A stretch of 64,000 nucleotides of DNA. Source: Streptomyces formicae. Lineage in GTDB: Bacteria > Actinomycetota > Actinomycetes > Streptomycetales > Streptomycetaceae. The position numbers were made by a program, and so were the translations under genes. Shown here piece after piece: positions 8,738 to 16,360 of this stretch. Location of the stretch: contig NZ_CP071872.1 of assembly GCF_022647665.1 (NCBI RefSeq), positions 4,774,001 to 4,838,000 of the forward strand. Direction: 5' to 3'. The notes beneath the pieces are model-generated. The model did not search any database. It saw only the letters and a list, made by a program, of their open reading frames with translations, and was not told where the DNA came from. Positions within the stretch are counted from its first letter, which is position 1. Every line of letters starts with the position of its first letter.

Positions 8738-8763
8738 AATGGCTGCGCCATTGGCACAGCCAA
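8738..8763. promoter_or_regulatory. two overlapping inverted repeats upstream of the FUSC gene (candidate operator)
   Basis: AATGGC-TGC-GCCATT (8738-8752) overlaps TTGGC-ACA-GCCAA (8751-8763). Both share GGC/GCC half-sites with three-base spacers. They lie about 160 bases upstream of the FUSC start codon, beyond the terminator-like hairpin, where a promoter would be expected. A repressor responding to the exported compound is a plausible ligand, but no regulator gene is adjacent. Confidence 0.4.
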
Positions 8764-8833
8764 CCTGGGTGAACCGGCCCTGAGGACGACCATCGGACCA
8801 GCCTGCGAACGGGTTCAGGGCCCAGGACACCCG

Positions 8834-9070
8834 TCACCGAGGTGCCGGTGCATCGAGTTCCACCGAGCCTGTGGAGTCCCGCCGGAGGCTGCGGCACTCG
8901 GCCCAGGTCTCGTCGATCGCGGCATGGTTGCGCGCCGCGGATTCCGCGGGCTGCCGAGCGCGGCGGAGCGCGCCTTTCAGCGCCTCCTCCTCGTCGGCGA
9001 CGGCATCGATCACGTAGTAGTGCCGTACCAGCTTTCCGGAGGTGTCGCGGAAGCGGAAGCCGATGAGCCA
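8834..9070 (-). pseudogene. unidentified minus-strand gene fragment without a start codon
   Basis: Seventy-eight codons with strong coding bias end at TGA (8836-8834). The sequence runs WLIGFRFRDTSGK, VRHYYVIDAVADEEEAL and AAIDETWAECRSLRRD. No ATG, GTG or ribosome site precedes it in frame; upstream codons up to about 9110 turn into low-complexity Pro/Arg text, which suggests that the 5' part of the gene is missing. I do not recognise the family. It faces the plus-strand fragment ending at 9237, and the two may have been joined by a rearrangement near 9075-9110. Confidence 0.4.
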
Positions 9071-9237
9071 CGCCGGGCTCGTGGCGCCGGTCCTGGGGGG
9101 AGTCGGTCGCCGTGCGCTTCCCCGACCTGACCGTGCGCCGGTTCGAACGCCACGCGCCGCACTGGAGGCTCATGGTCGCGCGGCCCCAGGGCGAGGCATC
9201 CCCGGCGGTTGCCGCGCTGCTGCGGCACTTCACATGA
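9067..9237 (+). pseudogene. possible C-terminal remnant of a regulator (LysR-like?)
   Basis: An open stretch with good codon bias ends at TGA 9235-9237 and reads AVRFPDLTVRRFERHAPHW followed by RLMVARPQGEASP and AALLRHFT. The pattern resembles the last strand and helix of LysR-type substrate-binding domains, but it is too short for certainty. No start codon or ribosome site is present, and a stop lies at 9064. Its last eight codons are the first unit of the 24-bp tandem repeat described separately. Confidence 0.3.
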
Positions 9238-9297
9238 GCGGCTCTGTGGCCCTTCACATGAGCAGCTCTGCGCCACTTCACGTGAGCGGCTCCGACG
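9226..9297 (+). repeat. 24-bp tandem repeat, three copies
   Basis: Units at 9226-9249, 9250-9273 and 9274-9297. The core CTTCACATGAGC (CTTCACGTGAGC in unit 3) recurs every 24 bases with four or so differences per unit. Because 24 is a multiple of three and the first unit holds the stop codon of the upstream fragment, each copy re-creates the same stop (HFT-stop, PFT-stop, HFT-stop). Confidence 0.85.
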
Positions 9298-9344
9298 CCC
9301 GCCGCGGCCCACCGGGAGCACGGTCTCGAACCGCGCCCACCGCC

Positions 9345-9379
9345 GCCGGACGGGCTCCTGCCTTCGGAGCCCGTCCGGC
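9345..9379. terminator. perfect 14-bp hairpin at the broken end of pcaH
   Basis: GCCGGACGGGCTCC (9345-9358) and GGAGCCCGTCCGGC (9366-9379) are exact complements around the loop TGCCTTC. It begins directly where PcaH-like sequence stops on the minus strand. It would terminate the pca transcript, and may have been the original terminator of this or a neighbouring operon brought here by a deletion. Confidence 0.8.
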
Positions 9380-9505
9380 GCGGTACGGGGCGAAGTCGCG
9401 GGCCGGATGGTGCGGCGCGGTGCCGTCGGCCTGGACGGCCTTGTCCCGGACGGCCTTGTGTGCGGCCTCGATCTCCGCGCTGATCTGCCGCTGCCCGGGG
9501 ATCAC
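9380..9505 (-). pseudogene. pcaH: N-terminal remnant of protocatechuate 3,4-dioxygenase beta subunit
   Basis: Forty-two codons from GTG 9505 read QISAEIEAAHKAVRDKAV, then HHPARDFAPYR, which matches the start of PcaH proteins, where RDYPPYR/RDYAPYR is followed by the first beta strands and a SSVLRHP motif. Here the match ends abruptly at Arg42 and runs into an unrelated hairpin; the reading frame continues only to 9278 as Ala/Pro/Arg text. Position supports the call: Streptomyces pca operons run IJFHGBL, and this lies 43 bases after pcaF. The rest of pcaH and pcaG, pcaB and pcaL are absent from this locus. Confidence 0.65.
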
Positions 9506-9548
9506 CGGGGTTGCCGGGGTGTCCGATGCGTCGGAGGCGTCACCCGCG

Positions 9549-10739
9549 TCACCGCTCCAGGACGAGCGCGATGCCCTGGCCGACGCCGATGCACAGCGTG
9601 GCGAGGCCGGTCCCCGAGCCCGCGGCGGCGAGCTGGTGGGCGACGGCGCCGGTGAGCCGGGCGCCGGACGCGCCGAGGGGGTGGCCGATGGCGATGGCGC
9701 CGCCGCGCGGGTTGACGACGGCCGGGTCGAGCCCTGGCCACTGGCGCAGACAGGCCAGCGCCTGGGCGGCGAATGCCTCGTTGAGCTCGACGGTGTGCAG
9801 GTCGCCGAATTCGCGTCCGGCCTTCTTCAGGGCGCGGTGGACCGCCTCGACCGGGCCCGCGCCGAAGTACTGCGGTTCGATGCCGGTGACGGCGGAGGCG
9901 CCGATGCGGGCGAGGGGTTCGCGGCCGGTGGCGCGCAGCCCGTCCTCGTCCACGAGCAGCAGCGCGGCGGCGCCGTCGTTGAGCGGCGAGGAGTTGCCCG
10001 CGGTGACGGTCCCGTCCTTGCGGAACACCGGCTTCAGCTTGGCCAGCGCCTCCGTCGACGTGGCGTCGCGGATGCATTCGTCCCGGGCCAGGTCGACCCC
10101 CTCGACGGGCACGACCTCGCCGGCGTACAGCCCGTCGGCCCAGGCCCGAGCCGCGTTGCGGTGGCTGGCGAGGGCGAAGGCGTCCTGCTCGTCCCGGCCG
10201 ATCCCGTACCGCTCGGCGAGGAGTTCGGCGCCCTCGCCGAGTCCGGCCGTCCACTCCTCGGGCATCCGCGGGTTGACCATCCGCCAGCCGAGCGTGGTCG
10301 AGTACATCTGCTGGTGCCCGGCGGGGAAGCCGCGCTCCGGCTTCTGCACCACCCAGGGGGCACGGCTCATCGACTCCACGCCGCCCGCGACGGCGATCGA
10401 CGCGTCGCCGACGGCGATGGCGCGCGCCGCCTGGACGACGGCCTCCATGCCGGAGCCGCAGAGCCGGTTCACGGTCGTGCCGGGGACGGTGACGGGCAGC
10501 CCGGCGAGCAGCACGGCCATCCGCGCCACATCGCGGTTGTCCTCGCCCGCACCGTTGGCGTCGCCGAAGAAGACGTCGTCGACACGGGCCGGGTCGAGCT
10601 CCGGCGTACGGGAGACGAGGGCGCCGAGCACCCCTGCCGCGAGGTCGTCGGGGCGGACGCCGGCCAGCGCGCCGCCGTACTTGCCGATGGGGGTGCGGAC
10701 GGCGTCGACCACGTACACATCGCGCAGCCGGTCGGTCAT
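9549..10739 (-). CDS. pcaF: 3-oxoadipyl-CoA thiolase (acetyl-CoA acetyltransferase family)
   Basis: A 396-residue thiolase. The nucleophilic Cys is in VNRLCGSGM (about residue 94), the catalytic His in GGAIAIGHPLGASGAR and the second Cys in LCIGVGQG near the C-terminus. In the beta-ketoadipate pathway PcaF cleaves 3-oxoadipyl-CoA with CoA to succinyl-CoA and acetyl-CoA. The assignment to PcaF rather than a general thiolase rests on its coupling to the CoA-transferase genes: its ATG overlaps the stop of pcaJ (ATGA). It is followed by the pcaH remnant. Length and catalytic residues are intact. Confidence 0.9.
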   Translation of the reverse strand: MTDRLRDVYVVDAVRTPIGKYGGALAGVRPDDLAAGVLGALVSRTPELDPARVDDVFFGDANGAGEDNRDVARMAVLLAGLPVTVPGTTVNRLCGSGMEAVVQAARAIAVGDASIAVAGGVESMSRAPWVVQKPERGFPAGHQQMYSTTLGWRMVNPRMPEEWTAGLGEGAELLAERYGIGRDEQDAFALASHRNAARAWADGLYAGEVVPVEGVDLARDECIRDATSTEALAKLKPVFRKDGTVTAGNSSPLNDGAAALLLVDEDGLRATGREPLARIGASAVTGIEPQYFGAGPVEAVHRALKKAGREFGDLHTVELNEAFAAQALACLRQWPGLDPAVVNPRGGAIAIGHPLGASGARLTGAVAHQLAAAGSGTGLATLCIGVGQGIALVLER

Positions 10740-11362
10740 GTCAGCTCAGCTCCAGTCTTGTCTCGTACCTCGTCGGGGGTGACGCCGGGCGCCGTCTCGA
10801 CGAGGGCGAAGCCCTCGCCGGTCACGTCGAGCACGCCCAGGTCGGTGATGACGCGGTGCACGCACGCCTTGCCCGTCAGCGGCAGTGTGCAGGCGCGGAC
10901 CAGCTTCGGGGAGCCGTCCTTGGCCGTGTGATCGGTGAGGACGATGACGCGGCGGGCACCGTGGACCAGGTCCATCGCGCCTCCCATGCCCTTGATCACC
11001 TTCCCGGGGACGGACCAGTTGGCGAGGTCGCCGCCCGCGGACACCTGCATGGCTCCCAGGATGGCGGTGTCGATGTGTCCGCCGCGGATCATGCCGAAGG
11101 AGAGTGCGGAGTCGAAGTACGCGGCGCCGGGCCGGACCGTGACCGTCTCCTTGCCCGCGTTGATCAGATCCGGGTCGACCTCGTCCTCGTGCGGGTACGG
11201 TCCGACGCCGAGGATCCCGTTCTCGGAGTGCAGGACGACGCTCACGCCGGGCGGCAGCCGGCCGGGCACGAGCGTGGGGAGTCCGATGCCGAGGTTCACG
11301 TACGAACCGTCGGTCAGCTCGGCGGCCGCACGGGCGGCCATCTCGTCTCGGGTCCAGGCCAT
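10736..11362 (-). CDS. pcaJ: 3-oxoacid (3-oxoadipate) CoA-transferase subunit B
   Basis: A 208-residue beta subunit of a class I CoA-transferase, which moves CoA from succinyl-CoA to 3-oxoadipate. The catalytic Glu is in HSENGILGVGP, preceded by the oxyanion-loop text VNLGIGLPTLVP; KGMGGAMDLVHGA is also typical of the family. ATG 11362 shares one base with the TGA of pcaI (TGATG), so the subunits are coupled. It is intact, unlike pcaI. Alternative: a succinyl-CoA:3-ketoacid (acetoacetate) transferase, but thiolase and pcaH neighbours favour the protocatechuate pathway. Confidence 0.9.
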   Translation of the reverse strand: MAWTRDEMAARAAAELTDGSYVNLGIGLPTLVPGRLPPGVSVVLHSENGILGVGPYPHEDEVDPDLINAGKETVTVRPGAAYFDSALSFGMIRGGHIDTAILGAMQVSAGGDLANWSVPGKVIKGMGGAMDLVHGARRVIVLTDHTAKDGSPKLVRACTLPLTGKACVHRVITDLGVLDVTGEGFALVETAPGVTPDEVRDKTGAELT

Positions 11363-12143
11363 CAGGCGCGCACCGTCCCCCGGGACCCGGGCGCGGAGAC
11401 CGTGCGGTGCTCGATCTCCTTCGCGGCGGCCTGCTCCAGGGTGAGCGCCAGCACCCGCTGCACGAAGACGCCGGGAAGGTGGATCGCGTCCGGGTCCAGC
11501 TCCCCGGGCTCGACCAGTTCCTCGACCTCGGCGATCGTCACACGGCCCGCCATCGCGGCGAGCGGGTTGAAGTTCCGGGCGGCCCGGCGGAAGACCAGGT
11601 TTCCGTGGCGGTCGCCCCTGGCCGCCCGCACGAGCGCGAAGTCGGTGGTGATGCCGCGCTCCAGGACGTGGTCGCGGCCGTCGAACGCCCGGATCTCCTT
11701 CGCCGGGACGGCACGGCGACAGCCCCGTCGGGTGCGTACCGCCAGGGCAGTCCGCCGTCGGCGACCTGGGTGCCGACGCCGGCCGGGGTGTAGAACGCGG
11801 GGATCCCGCAGCCGCCGGCGCGCAGCCGCTCGGCGAGGGTGCCCTGGGGGACGAGCTCGACCTCGATCTCGCCACCGAGGTACTGGCGGGCGAACTCCTT
11901 GTTCTCGCCGATGTACGAACCGGTCACGCGGGCGATGCGGCCGGCGGCGAGCAGGATGCCGAGCCCGCCGCCGTCGACGCCGCAGTTGTTGGAGACGACG
12001 CTCAGTCCGCGGATCCCGCGCGCATGCACCGCCTCGATCAGTACATTCGGCACACCGCTGAGGCCGAAGCCGCCGACGGCGAGTGACGCATGGTCCGCGA
12101 TGCCGGCGACCGCGTCGGCCGCGGACCGTTCGACTTTGTCCAT
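11362..12143 (-). pseudogene. pcaI: 3-oxoadipate CoA-transferase subunit A, frameshifted
   Basis: The alpha subunit starts at ATG 12143 (MDKVERSAADAVAGI, then GGFGLSGVPNVLIEAV and VSNNCGVDGGGLGILL) and reads normally to about 11708. From there the homologous continuation AKEIRAFDGRDHVLERG, FRRAARNFNPLAA and KEIEHRTV is in another frame, ending with TGA at 11364-11362. A GGG run at 11705-11707 (CCC on the coding strand) marks the break; one more C would restore a protein of about 260 residues. Unless corrected, the CoA-transferase lacks half of its alpha subunit. It is the first gene of the operon. Confidence 0.85.
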
Positions 12144-12186
12144 GAGGCTTCCGTTCGATGCCTGCCGTAGCGTGTGCGTTCGCCAG

Positions 12187-12202
12187 ATGAACTAGAGTTC
12201 AT
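12187..12202. promoter_or_regulatory. candidate IclR-type operator in the pca divergent promoter
   Basis: ATGAACT-AG-AGTTCAT is a perfect 7-bp inverted repeat centred between pcaI (start 12143, minus) and the IclR gene (start 12263, plus). The position, about 45 bases upstream of pcaI and 60 upstream of the regulator, fits a site through which the double-domain IclR protein controls both itself and the pca genes. A promoter must lie in the same 119-base gap; I cannot place its hexamers with certainty. Confidence 0.55.
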
Positions 12203-12262
12203 GAGCGACTCGTCCCCGAGTCTGGGTGCACGGGTCACGCATGTCAACGCCCTGGAGGTCCG

Positions 12263-13936
12263 ATGCCGGCCACACCCGCTGCCGAGCCGCCCGCCGAGGC
12301 CCAGGCCCCTGCCGAGGCCGTGGGTCCGCTGATGCGCGGTATCGCCGTCCTGCGCGCGGTCAGCGACGCCGGCGGCCGGATGAGCCTCGGCGACCTCGTC
12401 CGCACCACCGGTCTCGCCCGCTCCACCGTCGACCGGGTCACCGCGACGCTCGCGCGCATGGGCTACGTACGCCTCGACGGTCACGAGGCGAGGCTGGAGC
12501 CGCGGCTCATGGAGCTGGGCAACGCCTATCTGGCCGCGGCCGGCCTGCCGGGCCCGCTCGGCCCGCTCGCCGAACGGCTCGCCGACGAACTCGACGAGTC
12601 GGTATCGCTCGCCGTCCCGGACGCCGACGGCATCCGCTTCGTCCACCAGACGACGCGACGGCGTGCCATGTCGCTGACCTTCCGCATCGGCGACCTGCTG
12701 CCCGTCGAACGCACGGCGCCGGGGCCGCTGTTCGCCGCCGTGTGGCCGGGCGACCGGTGGGCGGCGTGGCGCCGCGGCACGGGCTGCGGGACCGTGGCCG
12801 GGGCGGACTTCGAGGAGCGGGCGGCCCGCGCCGCCGAGGACGGCTGGGCGCTGGACGACCAGCTGATCGAGCCCGGACTGGTCGCCCTCGCGGTCCCGGT
12901 GCGCGACCCGCGGGGACGGACGGTGTGCGCGCTGAGCGTCGTCAGCCACACCAGCCGCCACAGCGCCGACGCGCTGCGCCGCGCGCTGCTTCCCCGCGTA
13001 CGCGAGACCGTGGCCGCAGTGGAGCGTGAGCTCCGGCGGGCACCCACCGCCGCCGAGCCGCCCGCCGCCGAGACGGCCGCGACGGGTGAGGCCGGCGGCG
13101 GCACAGCCGTGCGGGGCCTCGCGCACTGGACCGCCGCGTCGAAGCAGGAGCTCGGCGCGGAGTTCGTGGAGTCGCTCGCCCGCGGGCTGACCGTCATCAC
13201 CGCCTTCGGCGAGGGCCGCGCGGAACTGGGGCTCACCGCGGTCGCCGAAGCCACCGGCCTCGCCCGCGCCACCGCCCGCCGCGCCCTCATCACCCTGGAG
13301 CACCTCGGCTACGTCACCTCGCAGGACCGGACCTTCCGCCTCACCCCGCGCGTGCTCGCCCTCGGCTGCCCCCCGCTCTCCCGGACGACGCTCTCCGACA
13401 TCGCCGTCCCGCACATGGCCGAGCTGGTCCGCCACGTCCACGACTCCGCGTCCCTGGCCGTCCTCGAAGGCGAAGACATCCGCTACACCGCCCGCGTCGC
13501 CACCGAGCGCATCATGAGCGTCAACATCACCATCGGCACCCGCTTCCCCGCGTACGCGGCGTCCATGGGCCGGGTCCTGCTCGCCGGCCTCCCCGCCGAC
13601 GAGCGCACGGCACGCATCGGCGGCGGCAAGCTGCGTGCCCTCACCCCCCGCACCGTCACCGACCCCACCCGGCTGGCCGCCCTCCTCGACCACGTCGTCG
13701 ACGAGGGGTACGCCCTGGTCGACGAGGAGCTGGAGGAAGGCCTGCGCTCCCTGGCCGTCCCGGTCCGCGACCACACGGGCCGCACCGTCGCGGCGCTCAA
13801 CGTCGCGATGCACTCCGCCCGGCGCACGCTCGACGAGTGCCTCACGGAGGTGCTTCCGCAGCTCCGTGCCACGGCCGCCGGTATCGAGTCCGATCTCCGC
13901 ATCGCGGGCCGATTCACCCGCATCACCGAGGTGTGA
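12263..13936 (+). CDS. IclR family regulator with two tandem IclR units
   Basis: At 557 residues this is twice the usual length. Unit 1 (about residues 20-260) has an N-terminal winged helix (MSLGDLVRTTGLARSTVDRV) and an effector domain (DELDESVSLAVPDADGIRF). Unit 2 (about 295-550) repeats this with LGLTAVAEATGLARATARRA and HDSASLAVLEGEDIRY, AYAASMGRVLLAGL. ATG 12263 follows GGAGG (12254-12258). In Streptomyces and other actinobacteria such fused regulators sit beside pca genes and are thought to respond to protocatechuate or beta-ketoadipate. Here it diverges from pcaIJF. One polypeptide could mimic an IclR dimer. The gene looks intact although its target operon is damaged. Confidence 0.9.
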   Translation: MPATPAAEPPAEAQAPAEAVGPLMRGIAVLRAVSDAGGRMSLGDLVRTTGLARSTVDRVTATLARMGYVRLDGHEARLEPRLMELGNAYLAAAGLPGPLGPLAERLADELDESVSLAVPDADGIRFVHQTTRRRAMSLTFRIGDLLPVERTAPGPLFAAVWPGDRWAAWRRGTGCGTVAGADFEERAARAAEDGWALDDQLIEPGLVALAVPVRDPRGRTVCALSVVSHTSRHSADALRRALLPRVRETVAAVERELRRAPTAAEPPAAETAATGEAGGGTAVRGLAHWTAASKQELGAEFVESLARGLTVITAFGEGRAELGLTAVAEATGLARATARRALITLEHLGYVTSQDRTFRLTPRVLALGCPPLSRTTLSDIAVPHMAELVRHVHDSASLAVLEGEDIRYTARVATERIMSVNITIGTRFPAYAASMGRVLLAGLPADERTARIGGGKLRALTPRTVTDPTRLAALLDHVVDEGYALVDEELEEGLRSLAVPVRDHTGRTVAALNVAMHSARRTLDECLTEVLPQLRATAAGIESDLRIAGRFTRITEV

Positions 13937-14006
13937 CGCCTGCCAGGGAGATCCCCTGCCAGGAGGTTCTCTGCCGGGAGATCCTCCCCGTCCGCCCTGC
14001 GGATCG

Positions 14007-14264
14007 TCACTGCTCGCCGCTGCACTCCTCGCCGCCGCGGGCGCGCGCTCCGGCGCGGGTCCGGCCGGGTGACTGGGCGCGCTCCGGGTGGCGGCGGACG
14101 TACTCGCCCTCCAGGGCCGCCATCCGGGCGGTGTGGGTGCTGAGCGCGTCCTCGGACCCGTACAGCAGGGTCTCGTGGCGGGTGCGGTGGATGACCTCGA
14201 GTTCCTTGAGGAGCAGTCCGTCCGTCAGCTGCTCCGGCGCCACCCCGCGTTCCTTGTCGGCCAT
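14007..14264 (-). CDS. DUF6158 family small protein
   Basis: Eighty-five residues, ATG 14264 preceded by GGAGGTG. The text QLTDGLLLKELEVIHRTRH, ETLLYGSEDALSTHTARM and LEGEYVRRHPER matches a conserved actinobacterial family of small acidic-helical proteins with a basic C-terminal tail (GRTRAGARARGG). Function unknown. It is transcribed alone, convergent with the IclR gene. Confidence 0.75.
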   Translation of the reverse strand: MADKERGVAPEQLTDGLLLKELEVIHRTRHETLLYGSEDALSTHTARMAALEGEYVRRHPERAQSPGRTRAGARARGGEECSGEQ

Positions 14265-14475
14265 GGCTCACACCTCCGGGTCGGGACATCCAGCCTCGCA
14301 GCCTGCGGCTCCCCCCGCGCTCCCCGCCGCGCGAATAGCGCATACCCGTATCGGGGTGGAGCGACACCGGACGGGCGGACTCCGGCACGGGACAGTGGCG
14401 CAGCCCTGCGCGCCGGTCATGGGCCATTGGTACGGTCATGAGGCGATCGGCCGGCCGGGAGGAGACCTGCGGAGC

Positions 14476-15000
14476 ATGGCGGTGGACGAACTCGACACCC
14501 GCATCCTGCGGATGCTGATCGAGCAGCCCCGGACCAGTGTGCGCGAGTACGCACGTATCCTCGGCATCGCACGCGGCACGCTCCAGGCCAGGATCGACCG
14601 GCTGGAGCGGGACGGGGTGATCACGGGCAGCGGTCCGTTCCTGTCCCCCGCCGCGCTCGGCCATCCGGTGCTCGCCTTCGTGCACATCGAGGTCACGCAG
14701 GGGCATCTGGACGAGGTCGGCGACGCACTCGCCGAGGTGCCCGAGATCGTCGAGGCGTTCTCGATCACCGGTGGCGGGGATCTGCTCACCCGGGTGGTGG
14801 CCCGTGACAACGGCCATCTGGAGGATGTGATCCAGCGGCTGATCAACCTGCCCGGCGTGGTCCGGACGCGTACGGAGATGGCTCTGCGCGAGCGGGTGCC
14901 GCACCGGCTGCTGCCGCTGGTCGAGTCGGTGGGGCGGGACGCACGCCGCCGCGCTGACCGCACCGACCGGACCGACCGGGCAGGCGGAGACCGGGGGTGA
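14476..15000 (+). CDS. Lrp/AsnC family transcriptional regulator
   Basis: 174 residues; ATG 14476 with GGAG upstream. The N-terminal winged helix reads MAVDELDTRILRMLIEQPRTSVREYARILGI in pattern (helix-turn-helix about residues 5-55), followed by the RAM ligand-binding domain (about 70-150) with VEAFSITGGGDLLTRVVARD. Feast/famine regulators of this type usually bind amino acids and control their metabolism. No target gene is obvious nearby; the lysine catabolic genes are 6 kb away. The C-terminus ends in a short DRTDRTDRAGG repeat. Confidence 0.88.
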   Translation: MAVDELDTRILRMLIEQPRTSVREYARILGIARGTLQARIDRLERDGVITGSGPFLSPAALGHPVLAFVHIEVTQGHLDEVGDALAEVPEIVEAFSITGGGDLLTRVVARDNGHLEDVIQRLINLPGVVRTRTEMALRERVPHRLLPLVESVGRDARRRADRTDRTDRAGGDRG

Positions 15001-15036
15001 CCGGAGACCGGGGGTGACCGGTGACCGGGTGACCGG
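14986..15036 (+). repeat. short imperfect tandem repeats around GGTGACCGG
   Basis: Two copies of CGGAGACCGGGGGTGAC are followed by shorter GGTGACCGG units. They straddle the stop codon of the Lrp gene, whose last codons (ACCGACCGG series) are also repetitive. This is probably slippage in a GC-rich tract; the units have no obvious regulatory role. Confidence 0.7.
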
Positions 15037-15067
15037 ACGCGATGAACCGGTTGGCATCCTGGAGTGC

Positions 15068-15745
15068 ATGAGCACAGCGCAGAGCACTTCGGTCATCTTC
15101 GATCTCGACGGGACGCTCGTGGACAGCGAGCCGAACTACTACGAGGCGGGCCGCCGGATCCTCGCGAGCCACGGCGTCACCGATTTCACCTGGGAGGACC
15201 ACAGCCGCTTCGTCGGCATCGGCACCCGCGAGACGCTGGAGGCGCTGCGCCAGCGGTACGGGATCGGTGCGCCGGTCGACGAGCTGCTGGCGGGAAAGAA
15301 CCGGCACTATCTGGAACTGGCCAGGGCCAGGACCGATGTCTTTCCGGAGATGCGGAAGTTCGTGGAGCGGCTCCACACGGAGGAAGTGCCGATGGCCGTG
15401 GCCTCCGGCTCCTCGCTCGCGGCCATCGAAGCCGTGCTGGCGGGCACCGGCCTCGACGCGTACCTCACGACCCTGGTCTCCGCGGAGGAGGTCGCCCACG
15501 GCAAGCCCCGGCCGGACGTCTTCCTGGAGGCGGCGCGCAGGCTCGGCGCCGCTCCGGCCGACTGCGTCGTGCTGGAGGACTCCCCGCCGGGTGCGGCTGC
15601 GGCGCACGCCGCCGGGATGCGCTGCATCGGGATCCCGTACGTGCCCGAGACGGCGACGGACGAGGCATTCGAAGCCGCCGGGCTGCTCTTCCGCGGTGGG
15701 CAGGCCGAGTTCACGGCGCAGGCGGCGTACGACTGGCTCGGCTGA
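15068..15745 (+). CDS. HAD family hydrolase (beta-phosphoglucomutase/phosphatase-like)
   Basis: 225 residues. HAD motif I, IFDLDGTLVDSEP, has the nucleophilic and general-acid Asp near residues 12 and 14. Motif II is VASGSSLAAIEA, motif III lies at HGKPRPDVFLEAA and motif IV at VLEDSPPGAAAA. A C1-type helical cap sits between motifs I and II. Such enzymes dephosphorylate small sugar phosphates or phosphoglycolate, or isomerise beta-glucose-1-phosphate; specificity cannot be read here. ATG 15068 has GGAG only three bases upstream, so a slightly different start is possible. Confidence 0.88.
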   Translation: MSTAQSTSVIFDLDGTLVDSEPNYYEAGRRILASHGVTDFTWEDHSRFVGIGTRETLEALRQRYGIGAPVDELLAGKNRHYLELARARTDVFPEMRKFVERLHTEEVPMAVASGSSLAAIEAVLAGTGLDAYLTTLVSAEEVAHGKPRPDVFLEAARRLGAAPADCVVLEDSPPGAAAAHAAGMRCIGIPYVPETATDEAFEAAGLLFRGGQAEFTAQAAYDWLG

Positions 15746-15848
15746 CGGCACGTCATCACGTCCGTGCCCCCGTCGACCGGCCGGGCGCGCGTCGATCGCG
15801 CGCCGACCGACGGCCCACCGACGGCGCGACCGACGGCCCGGCCGGGCC

Positions 15849-16271
15849 TCAGCCGAGGAAGGAGAGCCGCACCTGGCGCTCCGGGTTGTCCCTGTTGGTG
15901 TCCACGAGACAGACCGACTGCCAGGTGCCGAGCTCCAGCCGGCCGCCGATGACGGGCAGGGTGGCGTGCGGCGGCACCAGCGCGGGCAGGACGTGGTCGC
16001 GCCCGTGGCCGGGGCTGCCGTGCCGGTGCTGGTAGCGGTCGTCGGCGGGGAGCAGGACGTGCAGCGCCGCCAGCAGGTCATGGTCGCTGCCGGCGCCGGT
16101 CTCGATCAAGGCGATCCCGGCAGTTGCATGCGGCACAAAGACATGGAGGAGGCCGTCCCGGCCGGCGGCGGTCTCCTCCAGGAACTTCTCGCACTCACGC
16201 GTCAGATCGGTCACGGCCTCGGCCGGGCCGGTGGCCACGTTCAGGACTCGGGTGGTGAAGGCTGCGGGCAT
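15849..16271 (-). CDS. YjbQ family protein (secondary thiamine-phosphate synthase-like)
   Basis: 140 residues from ATG 16271, preceded by GGGAGG; the family is usually 130-140 long. The conserved VFVPHATAGIALIE segment and the His-rich stretch DDRYQHRHGSPGHGRDH followed by LPVIGGRLELGTWQ are diagnostic of YjbQ/UPF0047. A low level of thiamine-phosphate synthase activity has been reported for the E. coli member, but the physiological role is unclear. It is a single-gene unit, convergent with the HAD gene. Confidence 0.88.
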   Translation of the reverse strand: MPAAFTTRVLNVATGPAEAVTDLTRECEKFLEETAAGRDGLLHVFVPHATAGIALIETGAGSDHDLLAALHVLLPADDRYQHRHGSPGHGRDHVLPALVPPHATLPVIGGRLELGTWQSVCLVDTNRDNPERQVRLSFLG

Positions 16272-16360
16272 ACGTCCATCCTCCCGCCCATCCGGCGACT
16301 TCGCCCATCCGGCAAGATCGCCCACGACGCAAGATCACGAGTCCGGGTGGCGAGACGGCA

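Noticed and set aside
14986..15036. GGTGACCGG repeats as a regulator-binding array for the HAD gene
   Set aside because: Units vary in length and extend into the Lrp coding end; simple slippage is a sufficient explanation.
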